A stretch of DNA of 64,000 nt from Pseudomonas poae (lineage in GTDB: Bacteria; Pseudomonadota; Gammaproteobacteria; Pseudomonadales; Pseudomonadaceae): assembly GCA_004000515.1 (NCBI GenBank), contig CP034537.1:248001-312000 (forward strand), written 5' to 3'. The notes below the pieces were generated by a model. It worked only from the letters and a program-made list of their open reading frames with translations. It did not search any database and was not told where the DNA came from. Positions 37,701 through 46,269 of this stretch are shown piece by piece (positions within the stretch are counted from its first letter, which is position 1; each line of letters begins with the position of its first letter). The translations under genes and the position numbers were made by a program.

Positions 37701-40151
37701 GTGAGCACAGTTATGACTGACCGCGACGGCAACGCCATGCCTGTCGTTTCACCTTGCCGCACCCTTCTCGCAGGGTTGGCAATGACCCTCGGCACCCTTT
37801 GGCCTGGCAGTGAAGCGTTGGCCGATGAGGCGACGAGAGCCGGCTCTTTCGACCCGCAAACCCTCGCCCAGCGCGGCATCGACCCGGAGCTGGCAAACCT
37901 GCTGCTGGACGCACCGCGCTTTACTGCTGGCCGCCATGCCGTGAACCTCAACGTCAACGGCCAGCGACGAGGTCGAGTGAACATCGCGATCGATCAACAC
38001 GGCGACCTGTGTTTCGACCAAGCCTTGCTCGACACTGGCAATCTGGTGGTGCCTGGCACGGATGCTCCGTGCCAGGCCTTTCTCGCACGCTATCCGCAGA
38101 CCGTCATCGAGCAAGACCCAGCGGCCCTGAACCTGGCCCTCGTGGTACCTACCGACGCCCTGCGCCCGACGGTACAGGACGTGTCGGGCTACCAGAGCGG
38201 CGGCTTCGCGGGTTTACTCAACTACGACCTGACAGGCCTGCATAACGAATACGCAGACGGCAGCAACCGCTTCGGCTCAGCCAATACCGAGGTGGGCTTC
38301 AACGCCGGAGACTGGATCGTGCGCAGCCGCCAGGTACAGACCTGGCAGGACAAAGTCTCGCGCACTACCCACCTCGACGCCTACGCCCAGCGCACCTTCG
38401 CCGAGCAACAGGCGGTGTTCCAGACGGGCCAGATCAGCCTTTACAACCCGGTGCTGGCCGGCACGCAGATCACCGGTGCCCAGGTCCTCACCGAAACCGC
38501 CCTGCAGGACCAGAACCAGGGCGCGACCATCGACGGTATCGCCAACAGCCCGGCCCAGGTGGAGGTGCGCCAGAACGGCGCGTTGATTCACTCCACGGTG
38601 GTGCCCGCCGGGCCGTTTTCGCTGACCGATGTACGCCGCCTCAACAGTCGTTCCGACGTGCAAGTGACGGTCAAGGAAAGCACCGGTGAAGAGCGGCGCT
38701 TTACCGTACCGGCGGCCATGCTCGGTCTTGGCTTGCCCGCGCCGGGTTATTCGGTGGCGGCCGGGCGCGTGCGCAAGATCGGCGACAGTGATGGCGCCGA
38801 GCCCTGGGTGGTCAGCGGTGGCTGGAGTGGCGCACTGCACCCGCAAGTGAGCCTGGGCGGCGGTGTGCTGGCGGCTGATGAATACCGTGCAGCCGGCGTG
38901 AACCTGGGCTGGCTACCCTGGCAGGACAGTCAGGTGCAGTTCGGTTTCCAGGGCGCCCAGGCCACTCGGGTCGGCAATGAACAGGGCGTGCAGACCGACT
39001 TGTCGTGGGCTCAGCGGGTGACCGCCAACTGGGCGGTCACCACAGCGGCGTCGTGGCGCTCCCTGGGGTATCGCGACCTGGAGGAATCGACCTATGGCAC
39101 CTACACCCGTGAACAGGAACGCTCGCGTTATCGCGACCAACAAAGTGTTACCGCGTCCTGGGCAAGCCCTTCGTGGGGGGCCTTCAGCGCCGGGGTTTCG
39201 CGCTCGGCTTCGTATGCCGGCTTCAGCAGCAGCCGGGCGCTGGCGTCATGGGGCACATCATTTGGCGGGGTGTCGATTTCCGCCAGTGCCGAGTGGCAGG
39301 TGGGCGGTCGCCAGCAAAGCGACGACAGCATCTACCTGAACATCAGCCTGCCCCTGGGCGAGAACCGACACGGTCGCGCGTGGGCCCGCAATACCGGTGG
39401 CGAACACCGCCTTGGCTTGGGAATGGGCGAACAGATCAACGACCAACTGAGTTACCGCGTGGGCGTGGAGCGAGACAGCCGGGACCGCGAAGTGGAGTCA
39501 TCGGTAGGCGTGTCGGCGCTGCCGTACTACAGCCAGCTGGACTTCAACTACACCCGCTCCGACAAGGACCGCTCCAGCTACCAGGGCGGTGCCCGTGGCG
39601 GCGTGGTGGTGCATGGCGACGGCGTGACGTTCTCGCCGTACCCGGTGCGCGACACCTTTGCGGTGATGTCAGTGGGCGACATGGCCGGGATCAAACTTTC
39701 CACCCCAAGCGGCCCGGTATGGACCGACTGGCAAGGCCGGGCCGTGGCGCCACAACTCGCCGCCTATGGCCGCAGTCCGGTAGAGGTGCAAACCCGCTCG
39801 CTGCCACGCAACGCCGACATCAGCAATGGCATGGCCGTCCTGACGCCAGGACGCGGTGCCGTAGACAAGGTGGAGTTCGGCGTCAGCATGACCCGCCGCG
39901 CATTGCTCAGCGTGACCACCGCCGACGGCCAACCGTTGCCGCGTGGCGCGGCAGTGAGCACGGACAGCGGTGAGTTCGTGACCCTGGTCCAGGAAGGCAG
40001 TCAAGTGTTCCTGCCCAACGTGCTGGATGAGCGCCCTTTGTGGATCAAGGCGCCAAACCAACCGCGCTGCCTGTTGCGCTACGCGCTGCCAAAAAATGGC
40101 GACCCCGACCAGTACTTCGAAACCGCACCCGCCAAGTGTGTGCAGCCATGA
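37701..40151 (+). CDS. Outer-membrane fimbrial usher
   Basis: 816 residues. After the leader, the usher N-terminal domain; then the barrel with YDLTGLHNEYADGSNRF and a middle plug (QVEVRQNGALIHSTVVPAGPF, FTLT-type DVRRLNSRSDVQVTVKESTG). The C-terminal domains end with a Cys pair (RCLLRYAL, AKCVQP). GTG at 37701 or ATG at 37713 are both possible starts. Ushers assemble chaperone-bound pilins and export the fibre. Its TGA overlaps the ATG of the two-domain protein that follows. Confidence 0.9.
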   Translation: MSTVMTDRDGNAMPVVSPCRTLLAGLAMTLGTLWPGSEALADEATRAGSFDPQTLAQRGIDPELANLLLDAPRFTAGRHAVNLNVNGQRRGRVNIAIDQHGDLCFDQALLDTGNLVVPGTDAPCQAFLARYPQTVIEQDPAALNLALVVPTDALRPTVQDVSGYQSGGFAGLLNYDLTGLHNEYADGSNRFGSANTEVGFNAGDWIVRSRQVQTWQDKVSRTTHLDAYAQRTFAEQQAVFQTGQISLYNPVLAGTQITGAQVLTETALQDQNQGATIDGIANSPAQVEVRQNGALIHSTVVPAGPFSLTDVRRLNSRSDVQVTVKESTGEERRFTVPAAMLGLGLPAPGYSVAAGRVRKIGDSDGAEPWVVSGGWSGALHPQVSLGGGVLAADEYRAAGVNLGWLPWQDSQVQFGFQGAQATRVGNEQGVQTDLSWAQRVTANWAVTTAASWRSLGYRDLEESTYGTYTREQERSRYRDQQSVTASWASPSWGAFSAGVSRSASYAGFSSSRALASWGTSFGGVSISASAEWQVGGRQQSDDSIYLNISLPLGENRHGRAWARNTGGEHRLGLGMGEQINDQLSYRVGVERDSRDREVESSVGVSALPYYSQLDFNYTRSDKDRSSYQGGARGGVVVHGDGVTFSPYPVRDTFAVMSVGDMAGIKLSTPSGPVWTDWQGRAVAPQLAAYGRSPVEVQTRSLPRNADISNGMAVLTPGRGAVDKVEFGVSMTRRALLSVTTADGQPLPRGAAVSTDSGEFVTLVQEGSQVFLPNVLDERPLWIKAPNQPRCLLRYALPKNGDPDQYFETAPAKCVQP

Positions 40152-40162
40152 GGACAATCACC

Positions 40163-41284
40163 ATGAAACCTGCCGTGTTGTCACTGGCAATCCTGTTGTT
40201 CAGCGTCGCTGCCAACGCAGACGAATGCCAGTTGAACCTCAGTGAAAGCCGCCTGGATTTCGGCCTGATGAACCGCGCAGTGGCGCTGGTGCCGAGTGCC
40301 GAACGCCTGCTGGGGGAGCGGCGTGTAAGTCTTACCTTGAACTGTCCGCACCCTGTCGACATGAGCCTGTTCTACAGAGGGCTGGGAGCGGGGGCAGAAC
40401 GGTTTCGCTTTACCGAACGCGGCAGCTACGGGTTGCAGGTACGTGACGCCATGCTGGACGGCCAGGCCGTGGAACTCGGTCTGATTGCCGGCAGCGGCCA
40501 GCAACCGATTGCGACAGCGACGGCACTGGCATGGCGGCCCGAGCACGGCATCGTGCCCCTGCGTGGCGGCGTACCGGTTACAGGGCGCAACCTGTCGGTG
40601 CAGATCGACGCCAGCGCCTGGGCCAGTGAAGACGCATCACGGGTCCGTGACGCGGTCACTTGGGAAACCAGCGGCCTGTTCGACGCCCCCGGCACCGGAC
40701 GCTCGCGGGAAGTGAACCTGCTCGCCCGCTTCGCCCCGGCGGCATGCACGCCCAGCCTGTCCAACGGCGGCAACGTGAACCTGGGCAAGCTGTCGGTGAT
40801 CGACCTCAACCTGCTACAGGAAACCACACTGCCTCCCCGCCAAACCGAACTCAGCGTGACCTGCGACGCGCCCACCGCTTTTGCCGTGAGTATGCAGGAC
40901 AACCGCCAAGGCTCAGCCACCGGCAACGCCGACGACAGCACGTACGGACTGGGACTGGACGCCAGGCAACAGAAGATCGGCCGCTATCGGCTGATCTTTG
41001 ACCCGGCACGGATCAGAGCGGACAACTTCACACAGGTCTACCGCACCGACTCCGCCACAGGTGGAATGCCTTGGAGCGGTGCCAGTTCCGGCCCAATAGC
41101 CGTGGCAGCCAACCGATACCTGGGTTTCAGCGCGAATGCCGGCAGCATCAGCGGCCCTAGCGCCATCCAAAACCTCAGCGCCACATTGAATCTGGAGACG
41201 GTAGTGGCCCCCTTGGGCTCACTCGATTTAGGCAGTGAGGTGCGGCTCGACGGCTCGGCCACCCTCGAAATCAATTACCTTTGA
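40163..41284 (+). CDS. Two-domain DUF1120 protein, candidate tip adhesin
   Basis: 373 residues: signal peptide (SVAANA), an N-terminal domain of about 190 residues unlike the pilin paralogues (ECQLNLSESRLDFGLMNRAV, Cys in LTLNCPHPVD), then a full DUF1120-type domain (FAPAACTPSLSNGGNVNLGK, LSVTCDA, end LDGSATLEINYL). The layout of an extra domain in front of a pilin domain is that of two-domain tip adhesins such as FimH. An alternative ATG at 40148 overlaps the usher stop. Binding target unknown. Confidence 0.8.
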   Translation: MKPAVLSLAILLFSVAANADECQLNLSESRLDFGLMNRAVALVPSAERLLGERRVSLTLNCPHPVDMSLFYRGLGAGAERFRFTERGSYGLQVRDAMLDGQAVELGLIAGSGQQPIATATALAWRPEHGIVPLRGGVPVTGRNLSVQIDASAWASEDASRVRDAVTWETSGLFDAPGTGRSREVNLLARFAPAACTPSLSNGGNVNLGKLSVIDLNLLQETTLPPRQTELSVTCDAPTAFAVSMQDNRQGSATGNADDSTYGLGLDARQQKIGRYRLIFDPARIRADNFTQVYRTDSATGGMPWSGASSGPIAVAANRYLGFSANAGSISGPSAIQNLSATLNLETVVAPLGSLDLGSEVRLDGSATLEINYL

Positions 41285-41294
41285 GAACACTTCG

Positions 41295-41927
41295 ATGAAA
41301 ACAATTCTGACGTCCCTGACCGCACTTTCACTGCTGACCGCCATTCCATTCGCCCACGCCGCATCCAGTGTCGACCTGCATGTCACCGGAAAGATCACGC
41401 CCAGCGCTTGCGAACCAAGCCTGTCCAATGGCGGCGTGCATGACCTCGGCAAGATTGCCGCCAAGGACCTGAATGTCGATCAACCCACCCCACTTCCCGT
41501 TCAGAACCTGCAACTGACGATCACCTGCGAAGGTTCAACGCTGGTGGCTCTGAAGCCGTCGGATAACCGTTCGGGCTCGCATTTCGATAGCGAAAGTCCG
41601 CTCAAATTCGGCCTTGGCCTGGTCAATGGCAATGAAAAGGTTGGCAGCATGATCTTGAACCTGCTGTCGATCACGGCGGATGGGGTCCAGATGTACCCGA
41701 TCGGTTCTGCGCCAGGAGCCTCGTGGAGCCCGACGAGCATCCTGTCGCCGACGTTCCTGACCTCGTTCACTGTCACGCGCGGCACTCCTGATCTGGCGCC
41801 GGACCCGATCCAGCGTCTGATCGCAGACCTACAGATCACACCAAGAATCGCCCCAGCCAACACGCTGACCCTGACCAAGGAAGTGCCTATCGACGGCTCG
41901 GCCACCCTCGAAATCAACTACCTCTAG
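41295..41927 (+). CDS. DUF1120-type pilin-like protein 7
   Basis: 210 residues; signal peptide MKTILTSLTALSLLTAIPFA, mature ASSVDLHVTGKITPSACEPS, then LSNGGVHDLGKIAAKDLNVD. Cysteines in SACEP and TITCEGSTL; ends IDGSATLEINYL, the same ending as the adhesin candidate before it. I chose the ATG at 41295, 10 bases after the adhesin stop, because the signal peptide starts there. Confidence 0.86.
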   Translation: MKTILTSLTALSLLTAIPFAHAASSVDLHVTGKITPSACEPSLSNGGVHDLGKIAAKDLNVDQPTPLPVQNLQLTITCEGSTLVALKPSDNRSGSHFDSESPLKFGLGLVNGNEKVGSMILNLLSITADGVQMYPIGSAPGASWSPTSILSPTFLTSFTVTRGTPDLAPDPIQRLIADLQITPRIAPANTLTLTKEVPIDGSATLEINYL

Positions 41928-41935
41928 GAGCCCAC

Positions 41936-42571
41936 ATGAAGCATGCACTGATTGTTTTGATTCTTCTTTCTGGCGCTGCCCAAGCCGCCTCCACCGTAGA
42001 ACTTACCGTGACAGGCCTGATCACACCCATGGCCTGCACACCTGTGTTGTCCAGCGACGGGAGGGTGGACTTCGGCAAAATTTCCCAGAAAGACCTCAAC
42101 CAGGCCACAGGCACTCGCCTGCCGCTCAAGTACCTGACACTGACTGTCAGTTGCAACGCCGCCGGTCGTTACGCCCTGCGCATGCGCGATAACCGTGACG
42201 GCACGGCCCACGTCAACAGTGAGATTTACTACGGACTGGGTCTGGACAAGAGCGGCAACAAAATCGGCGTGTACTCGGTGAGTTTCGACCCCAAGCAGAC
42301 CGTGGTTGATGACCTGCCGCAGGTCTACGGCACCGAATCCACGACCGGCGGCGTGGCGTGGCGCACGTCCAACACCAACCCCATCGATATCGGCTCACGT
42401 AGTTTGCTCGGTTTTACCGATGTGGTCGGCAGCACCGCCGGGCCCTCGGCGATCCAGACCCTGAGCAGCACCTTGAAGCTGGAAGCAGTGATCAACGCCA
42501 AGCAGAACCTGGACTTGAGCACCGATACGCCCATGGACGGGTCCGCCACGCTGGAGGTGGTCTACCTCTAG
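41936..42571 (+). CDS. DUF1120-type pilin-like protein 8
   Basis: 211 residues; signal peptide MKHALIVLILLSGAAQA, mature ASTVELTVTGLITPMACTP, then LSSDGRVDFGKISQKDLNQ. Cysteines in MACTP and TVSCNAAGR; ends MDGSATLEVVYL. The middle (YGLGLDKSGNKIGVYSVSFD) is closest to the pilin domain of the two-domain protein (YGLGLDARQQKIGRYRLIFD), so this subunit may sit next to the tip. Last gene of the locus, convergent with the exporter gene 3 bases further on. Confidence 0.86.
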   Translation: MKHALIVLILLSGAAQAASTVELTVTGLITPMACTPVLSSDGRVDFGKISQKDLNQATGTRLPLKYLTLTVSCNAAGRYALRMRDNRDGTAHVNSEIYYGLGLDKSGNKIGVYSVSFDPKQTVVDDLPQVYGTESTTGGVAWRTSNTNPIDIGSRSLLGFTDVVGSTAGPSAIQTLSSTLKLEAVINAKQNLDLSTDTPMDGSATLEVVYL

Positions 42572-42574
42572 GCC

Positions 42575-43828
42575 TCAGACCTTCTCGCTGCGCACGTCCA
42601 CGTAGAGCGCCCGGCCTGCCCCCAGGCCAGCCACGATGGCGCCGAGGCCAAGCACCGCGAAAATCCAGCCCACAGCGGCCCAGCCGCCGGTCCAGTCATG
42701 CACCAGGCCGACGGCGAATGGGCCCATGGACGCCAGGGTGTAACCGATGCCCTGGGCCATGCTCGACAGGTTGGCTGCCACGTGCGAGTCCCGCGAGCGC
42801 AGCACAATCAAGGTCAGCGCCAGGCTGAACGTACCGCCCTGCCCCAACCCCAACAGGATCGCCCAGCCCCACAAACCGTCGAGCGGCGCATACAGGCAAC
42901 CGAACAGACCGCCGAGGGTCAGCACCATCACCACCACGATCGCCAGGCGCTGGTCCTTGCCGCGCGTAGCCAGCCAAGGGGCAGCAAGGGAGCTGGCCAA
43001 CTGCACGATAATCGAACCGGACAGCACCAACCCCGCCTCGGTAGCACTTAGGCCGCGACCGATCAGGATCGACGGCATCCAGCCAAACACAATGTAGGCC
43101 AAGGATGATTGCAGCCCCATGTACAAAGTCACCTGCCAGGCCAGCGGGTCACGTAGTAAGCCTTTTACTCGATAGGCAACGTGATGGGCGCCGTGCTTTT
43201 GCCCAACCTGCGGGAGCCAGAACAACGCTGCCACCAGTGCCGGCAGAATCCAGAAGCCCAGGCCAATGGCCCAACTGTCACCGAAGTGCTGGCTCAGCGG
43301 CACCGTGGAACCCGCCGCCAGCGCTGCACCCAGGCACAACGCCATGGTGTAGACACCGGTCATGGTGCCGGCCTGCTTGGCAAAATCACGCTTGACGATA
43401 CCCGGCAGCAGCACACCGATGATGCCAATGCTGGCACCTGCGATCAGGCTGCCGGCGAACAATCCGACTTCACCGAATGAACTGCGCAGGATGATGCCTG
43501 CTGCCAGGGTCAGCAGAATGCCCAGCACCACGCGTTCGGCGCCAAAGCGGCGGGCCAGGATCGGTGCAGTCGGCGCAAACAGCCCCAGGCACAGCACCGG
43601 CAAGGTTGTCAGCAGACCGGCTTTGGCCGCCGACAAACCGAGGCTGTTGGACACCTCGCTCAGCAAGGGCGACATGCTCGACAACGCGGGGCGCAGGTTC
43701 AACGCCACCAGGATCAGGCCCAGCAATAACAGCCATGGCCGATTGATTGCGGGAGAGCTGTGCTGCACCACCTCATCGTCGGCTTCGGCGTCGATCAACA
43801 GTTCTTCAAGCTTGGTTTCAGGGTTCAT
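42575..43828 (-). CDS. CynX/NimT-family MFS transporter
   Basis: 417 residues, 12 predicted membrane segments. LVALNLRPALSSMSPLLSEV in the first segment is typical of the cyanate permease (CynX)/NimT branch. Other visible features: PILARRFGAERVVLG and GGTFSLALTLIVLRSRD. Its start overlaps the end of the upstream GntR gene by 11 bases, so the regulator and transporter form one unit. No enzyme for cyanate or nitroimidazole is nearby; substrate unknown. Confidence 0.88.
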   Translation of the reverse strand: MNPETKLEELLIDAEADDEVVQHSSPAINRPWLLLLGLILVALNLRPALSSMSPLLSEVSNSLGLSAAKAGLLTTLPVLCLGLFAPTAPILARRFGAERVVLGILLTLAAGIILRSSFGEVGLFAGSLIAGASIGIIGVLLPGIVKRDFAKQAGTMTGVYTMALCLGAALAAGSTVPLSQHFGDSWAIGLGFWILPALVAALFWLPQVGQKHGAHHVAYRVKGLLRDPLAWQVTLYMGLQSSLAYIVFGWMPSILIGRGLSATEAGLVLSGSIIVQLASSLAAPWLATRGKDQRLAIVVVMVLTLGGLFGCLYAPLDGLWGWAILLGLGQGGTFSLALTLIVLRSRDSHVAANLSSMAQGIGYTLASMGPFAVGLVHDWTGGWAAVGWIFAVLGLGAIVAGLGAGRALYVDVRSEKV

Positions 43829-44477
43829 TGATCAACTGCCGGCAGAGGGATTTGGCGCGTTCCGGGTCTTGGTGTTCCACGGCTTCGAGCAGGGCGATAT
43901 GCAGGTCGAACACCGCCTGGCGGCGCGGGGCAATGTTCAAGGTCTGCCGCAACTGGGCGCCGACGATGGCGGAAAAGTACTGGTACAGCTCGCTCAACGC
44001 CGGGTTGTGTGCCGCGTCCACCAGGCGTTTGTGGAACACCAGATCAGCATCGATGTAAGCCTCCAGGTCGCCGTGATACAGCTCGGCGCTGGCGTCGAGG
44101 GCTTCACGTAATCCGTTGAGATCTTCCTCGGTACGGCGCAACGCCGCGAGGCTGATCGCCTCCACTTCCAGGATCTGCCGCGTCTCCAGAGCCTGTTCCA
44201 AAGTGCAATGGGACAACGCCCGCATCGTGCCCAGTGGGTCAGTCATCGAACGCAGATAACTGCCATCGCCCTGCCGGATTTCAATCAACCCGGAGAACGC
44301 CAGTACGCGCATGGCCTCACGCACGGTGTTGCGGCTGATGCCCAACTCGGCGGACAACTCAGGCTCGGTGGGCAGGCGTTCGCCGATAGCCCATACGCCC
44401 TGGCTGATGCGCAGGCGCAATTGCTCCAGGGCTTGGTCCACCAGGGAGCGTTTGATCAGGGGGGCAATGTCTGTCAT
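43818..44477 (-). CDS. FadR-type GntR regulator
   Basis: 219 residues from the ATG at 44477. The N-terminal GntR winged helix (LRISQGVWAIGERLPTEPEL, LGISRNTVREAMRVLAFSGL) and the C-terminal FCD ligand-binding domain (RQILEVEAISLAALR, DLVFHKRLVDAAHNPALSEL, with metal/ligand His residues) are complete. It overlaps the exporter gene that follows and most likely controls it. A TTG-started extension to 44498 is less likely. Confidence 0.9.
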   Translation of the reverse strand: MTDIAPLIKRSLVDQALEQLRLRISQGVWAIGERLPTEPELSAELGISRNTVREAMRVLAFSGLIEIRQGDGSYLRSMTDPLGTMRALSHCTLEQALETRQILEVEAISLAALRRTEEDLNGLREALDASAELYHGDLEAYIDADLVFHKRLVDAAHNPALSELYQYFSAIVGAQLRQTLNIAPRRQAVFDLHIALLEAVEHQDPERAKSLCRQLINEP

Positions 44478-44598
44478 GGGTTTTGCACTTTCGTCCAATC
44501 ATAGGATGAATTTTCCTACAGCCTATTCGGAGTTGCCTACAAAGACAACGCACTAGGTTTCTTAGGCAGGAAAAGGAGCAGTATTTTCGATTGGTAAA

Positions 44599-44617
44599 AT
44601 TACCCTCTGAGGGTAAT
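44599..44617. promoter_or_regulatory. mqsRA operator palindrome
   Basis: A perfect 19-bp palindrome ATTACCCTCTGAGGGTAAT, 20 bases before the mqsR start. MqsA represses its own operon from palindromes at this position in E. coli (established knowledge). The core here differs from the E. coli AACCTTTTAGGTT but has the same dyad layout. Confidence 0.78.
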
Positions 44618-44636
44618 TATTGGACTCAGGTGTCTT

Positions 44637-44948
44637 ATGGAAAAGTACACACCTCACTACGATTTGGCGCTGGTTAAGGCTGAAGTCATCAGATCAGGTA
44701 GAAAGGCATTTACAGCAACTGCCTGGGAAGGCGCTCGACGACTCAAGATGGGCACCAGCCAAATGCAACAGGTGGTCTGCGCCCTTGAAAAACCAATGCT
44801 GTACAAATCCATGACGACTTATTTAGACCATCGGGTATGGCAGGACGTTTACCTGATCAAGATTTACGGTACGGAGATTTACATCAAAGTGACTTACCGC
44901 CCAGGCGGTGGGCCTCCCGTAATCTCCTTCAAGGAGAAGAGCTTATGA
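44637..44948 (+). CDS. mqsR: Toxin MqsR (mRNA interferase)
   Basis: 103 residues of the MqsR family, a RelE-fold endoribonuclease cutting mRNA at GCU/GCA-type sites in E. coli. The conserved N-terminus MEKYTPHYDLALVKAEV and the C-terminal blocks KSMTTYLDHRVWQDVY and YIKVTYRPGG, with VISFKEK, match E. coli MqsR closely. Its stop overlaps the mqsA start (ATGA). The toxin gene comes first, as usual for this system. Confidence 0.93.
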   Translation: MEKYTPHYDLALVKAEVIRSGRKAFTATAWEGARRLKMGTSQMQQVVCALEKPMLYKSMTTYLDHRVWQDVYLIKIYGTEIYIKVTYRPGGGPPVISFKEKSL

Positions 44949-45436
44949 AAACTCAGCAGTGTGTTAGCTGTGGAGCCCCAGATGGAATGCATCATTTCCA
45001 AGGGCGTACGTTTACCATCGAAACATCCGGGATGGTTCGACAGGTTCCAGACATCGCCGGGTGGGAATGCCAGGCGTGCCAGGAAGTTGAATTCGATCAC
45101 GACGATGACAGCGCAGATCGTTATGGCGAAGCTTCCGATCAACTGCTGGTCGATGCACGCCAAATCATCGCAGCCGAAATGAAGCGAATCCGCCTCAAGC
45201 TGCACCTGACCCAAAAGCGCGCGGTGGAGCTATTGACCGGCCGCGGCCACAATGCATTTTCCCGCTACGAACGTGGCGAACTTTTCCCGCCACAGCCGCT
45301 GTTCACACTCATGCGTCTACTCGATAAACATCCACACCTACTGGCTGAAATCCAGGCGCTCAATGTCGGCGACGACCTGAACCGCTTGCTCACGGCAAAA
45401 GATCAGCAACAACTGGCAACTCAAGCGTCAGCATAA
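44945..45436 (+). CDS. mqsA: Antitoxin MqsA
   Basis: 163 residues. The N-terminal zinc domain has C6-x2-C9 and C42-x2-C45 and binds the toxin. The C-terminal XRE helix-turn-helix (KRIRLKLHLTQKRAVELLTG, HNAFSRYERGE) binds the operator. It extends about 30 residues beyond the E. coli protein. Followed by a strong terminator. Both genes look intact, so the module should be functional. Confidence 0.92.
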   Translation: MKTQQCVSCGAPDGMHHFQGRTFTIETSGMVRQVPDIAGWECQACQEVEFDHDDDSADRYGEASDQLLVDARQIIAAEMKRIRLKLHLTQKRAVELLTGRGHNAFSRYERGELFPPQPLFTLMRLLDKHPHLLAEIQALNVGDDLNRLLTAKDQQQLATQASA

Positions 45437-45450
45437 AAACCAGCTGGTAA

Positions 45451-45479
45451 AATAAACCCGGCACAGGGCCGGGTTTATT
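45451..45479. terminator. Bidirectional rho-independent terminator
   Basis: Stem AATAAACCCGGC / GCCGGGTTTATT (one base bulge) with a short loop, A-rich on the left and T-rich on the right. It separates the convergent mqsRA and aap operons and can work in both directions. Confidence 0.82.
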
Positions 45480-45493
45480 CATTCAACCCATGA

Positions 45494-46258
45494 TCAATGC
45501 AAAATCTGGCTCAAGAACAACTTGGTCCGATCATTCTGCGGGTTGTCGAAGAAGTCATTCGGCGCTGCCTGCTCGACGATTTCCCCCTTGTCCATGAAGA
45601 TCACGCGGTTGGCCACGGTGCGCGCAAAGCCCATTTCGTGGGTTACGCACAACATGGTCATGCCGTCTTCGGCCAGGCCGATCATGGTGTCGAGTACTTC
45701 CTTCACCATTTCCGGGTCGAGTGCCGAGGTCGGCTCGTCGAACAGCATGATTTTTGGCTTCATGCACAGCGCCCGGGCAATCGCCACACGCTGCTGCTGG
45801 CCGCCAGACAGTTGCCCCGGAAACTTGTGGGCCTGCTCCGGAATGCGCACGCGCTCCAGGTAATGCATGGCGATTTCTTCGGCCTTGCGCTTAGGCATTT
45901 TGCGTACCCACATCGGTGCCAGCGTGCAGTTCTGCAGGATGGTCAGGTGCGGGAACAGGTTGAAGTGCTGGAACACCATGCCGACTTCGCGGCGGATCGC
46001 TTCGATCTGCTTGAGGTCGTTGGTCAGTTCCACGCCATCCACCACGATGCGGCCTTGCTGGTGTTCTTCCAGGCGGTTGAGGCAACGGATGGTGGTGGAC
46101 TTGCCCGAACCCGACGGGCCACACAGCACGATACGCTCGCCCTGCTTGACGTTGAGGTTGATGTCTTTCAACACATGGAACTGGCCGTACCACTTGTTGA
46201 CGCCCTGCATCTGGATAATGCCTTCAGGGCTCACAGGCTGTTTGATCGCTTCGCTCAT
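45494..46258 (-). CDS. aapP: General L-amino acid ABC transporter ATPase
   Basis: 254-residue ATP-binding subunit. Walker [10 protein letters not shown] near residue 45, Q-loop in [10 protein letters not shown], signature LSGGQQQR, Walker [13 protein letters not shown] and the H-loop in CVTHEMGFA. Start at 46258. The reading frame upstream of it is continuous with a shifted frame of aapM, but the ATG, the family length and the family N-terminus mark the true start. Last gene of aapJQMP. Confidence 0.94.
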   Translation of the reverse strand: MSEAIKQPVSPEGIIQMQGVNKWYGQFHVLKDINLNVKQGERIVLCGPSGSGKSTTIRCLNRLEEHQQGRIVVDGVELTNDLKQIEAIRREVGMVFQHFNLFPHLTILQNCTLAPMWVRKMPKRKAEEIAMHYLERVRIPEQAHKFPGQLSGGQQQRVAIARALCMKPKIMLFDEPTSALDPEMVKEVLDTMIGLAEDGMTMLCVTHEMGFARTVANRVIFMDKGEIVEQAAPNDFFDNPQNDRTKLFLSQILH

Positions 46259-46269
46259 AACAACAACTC

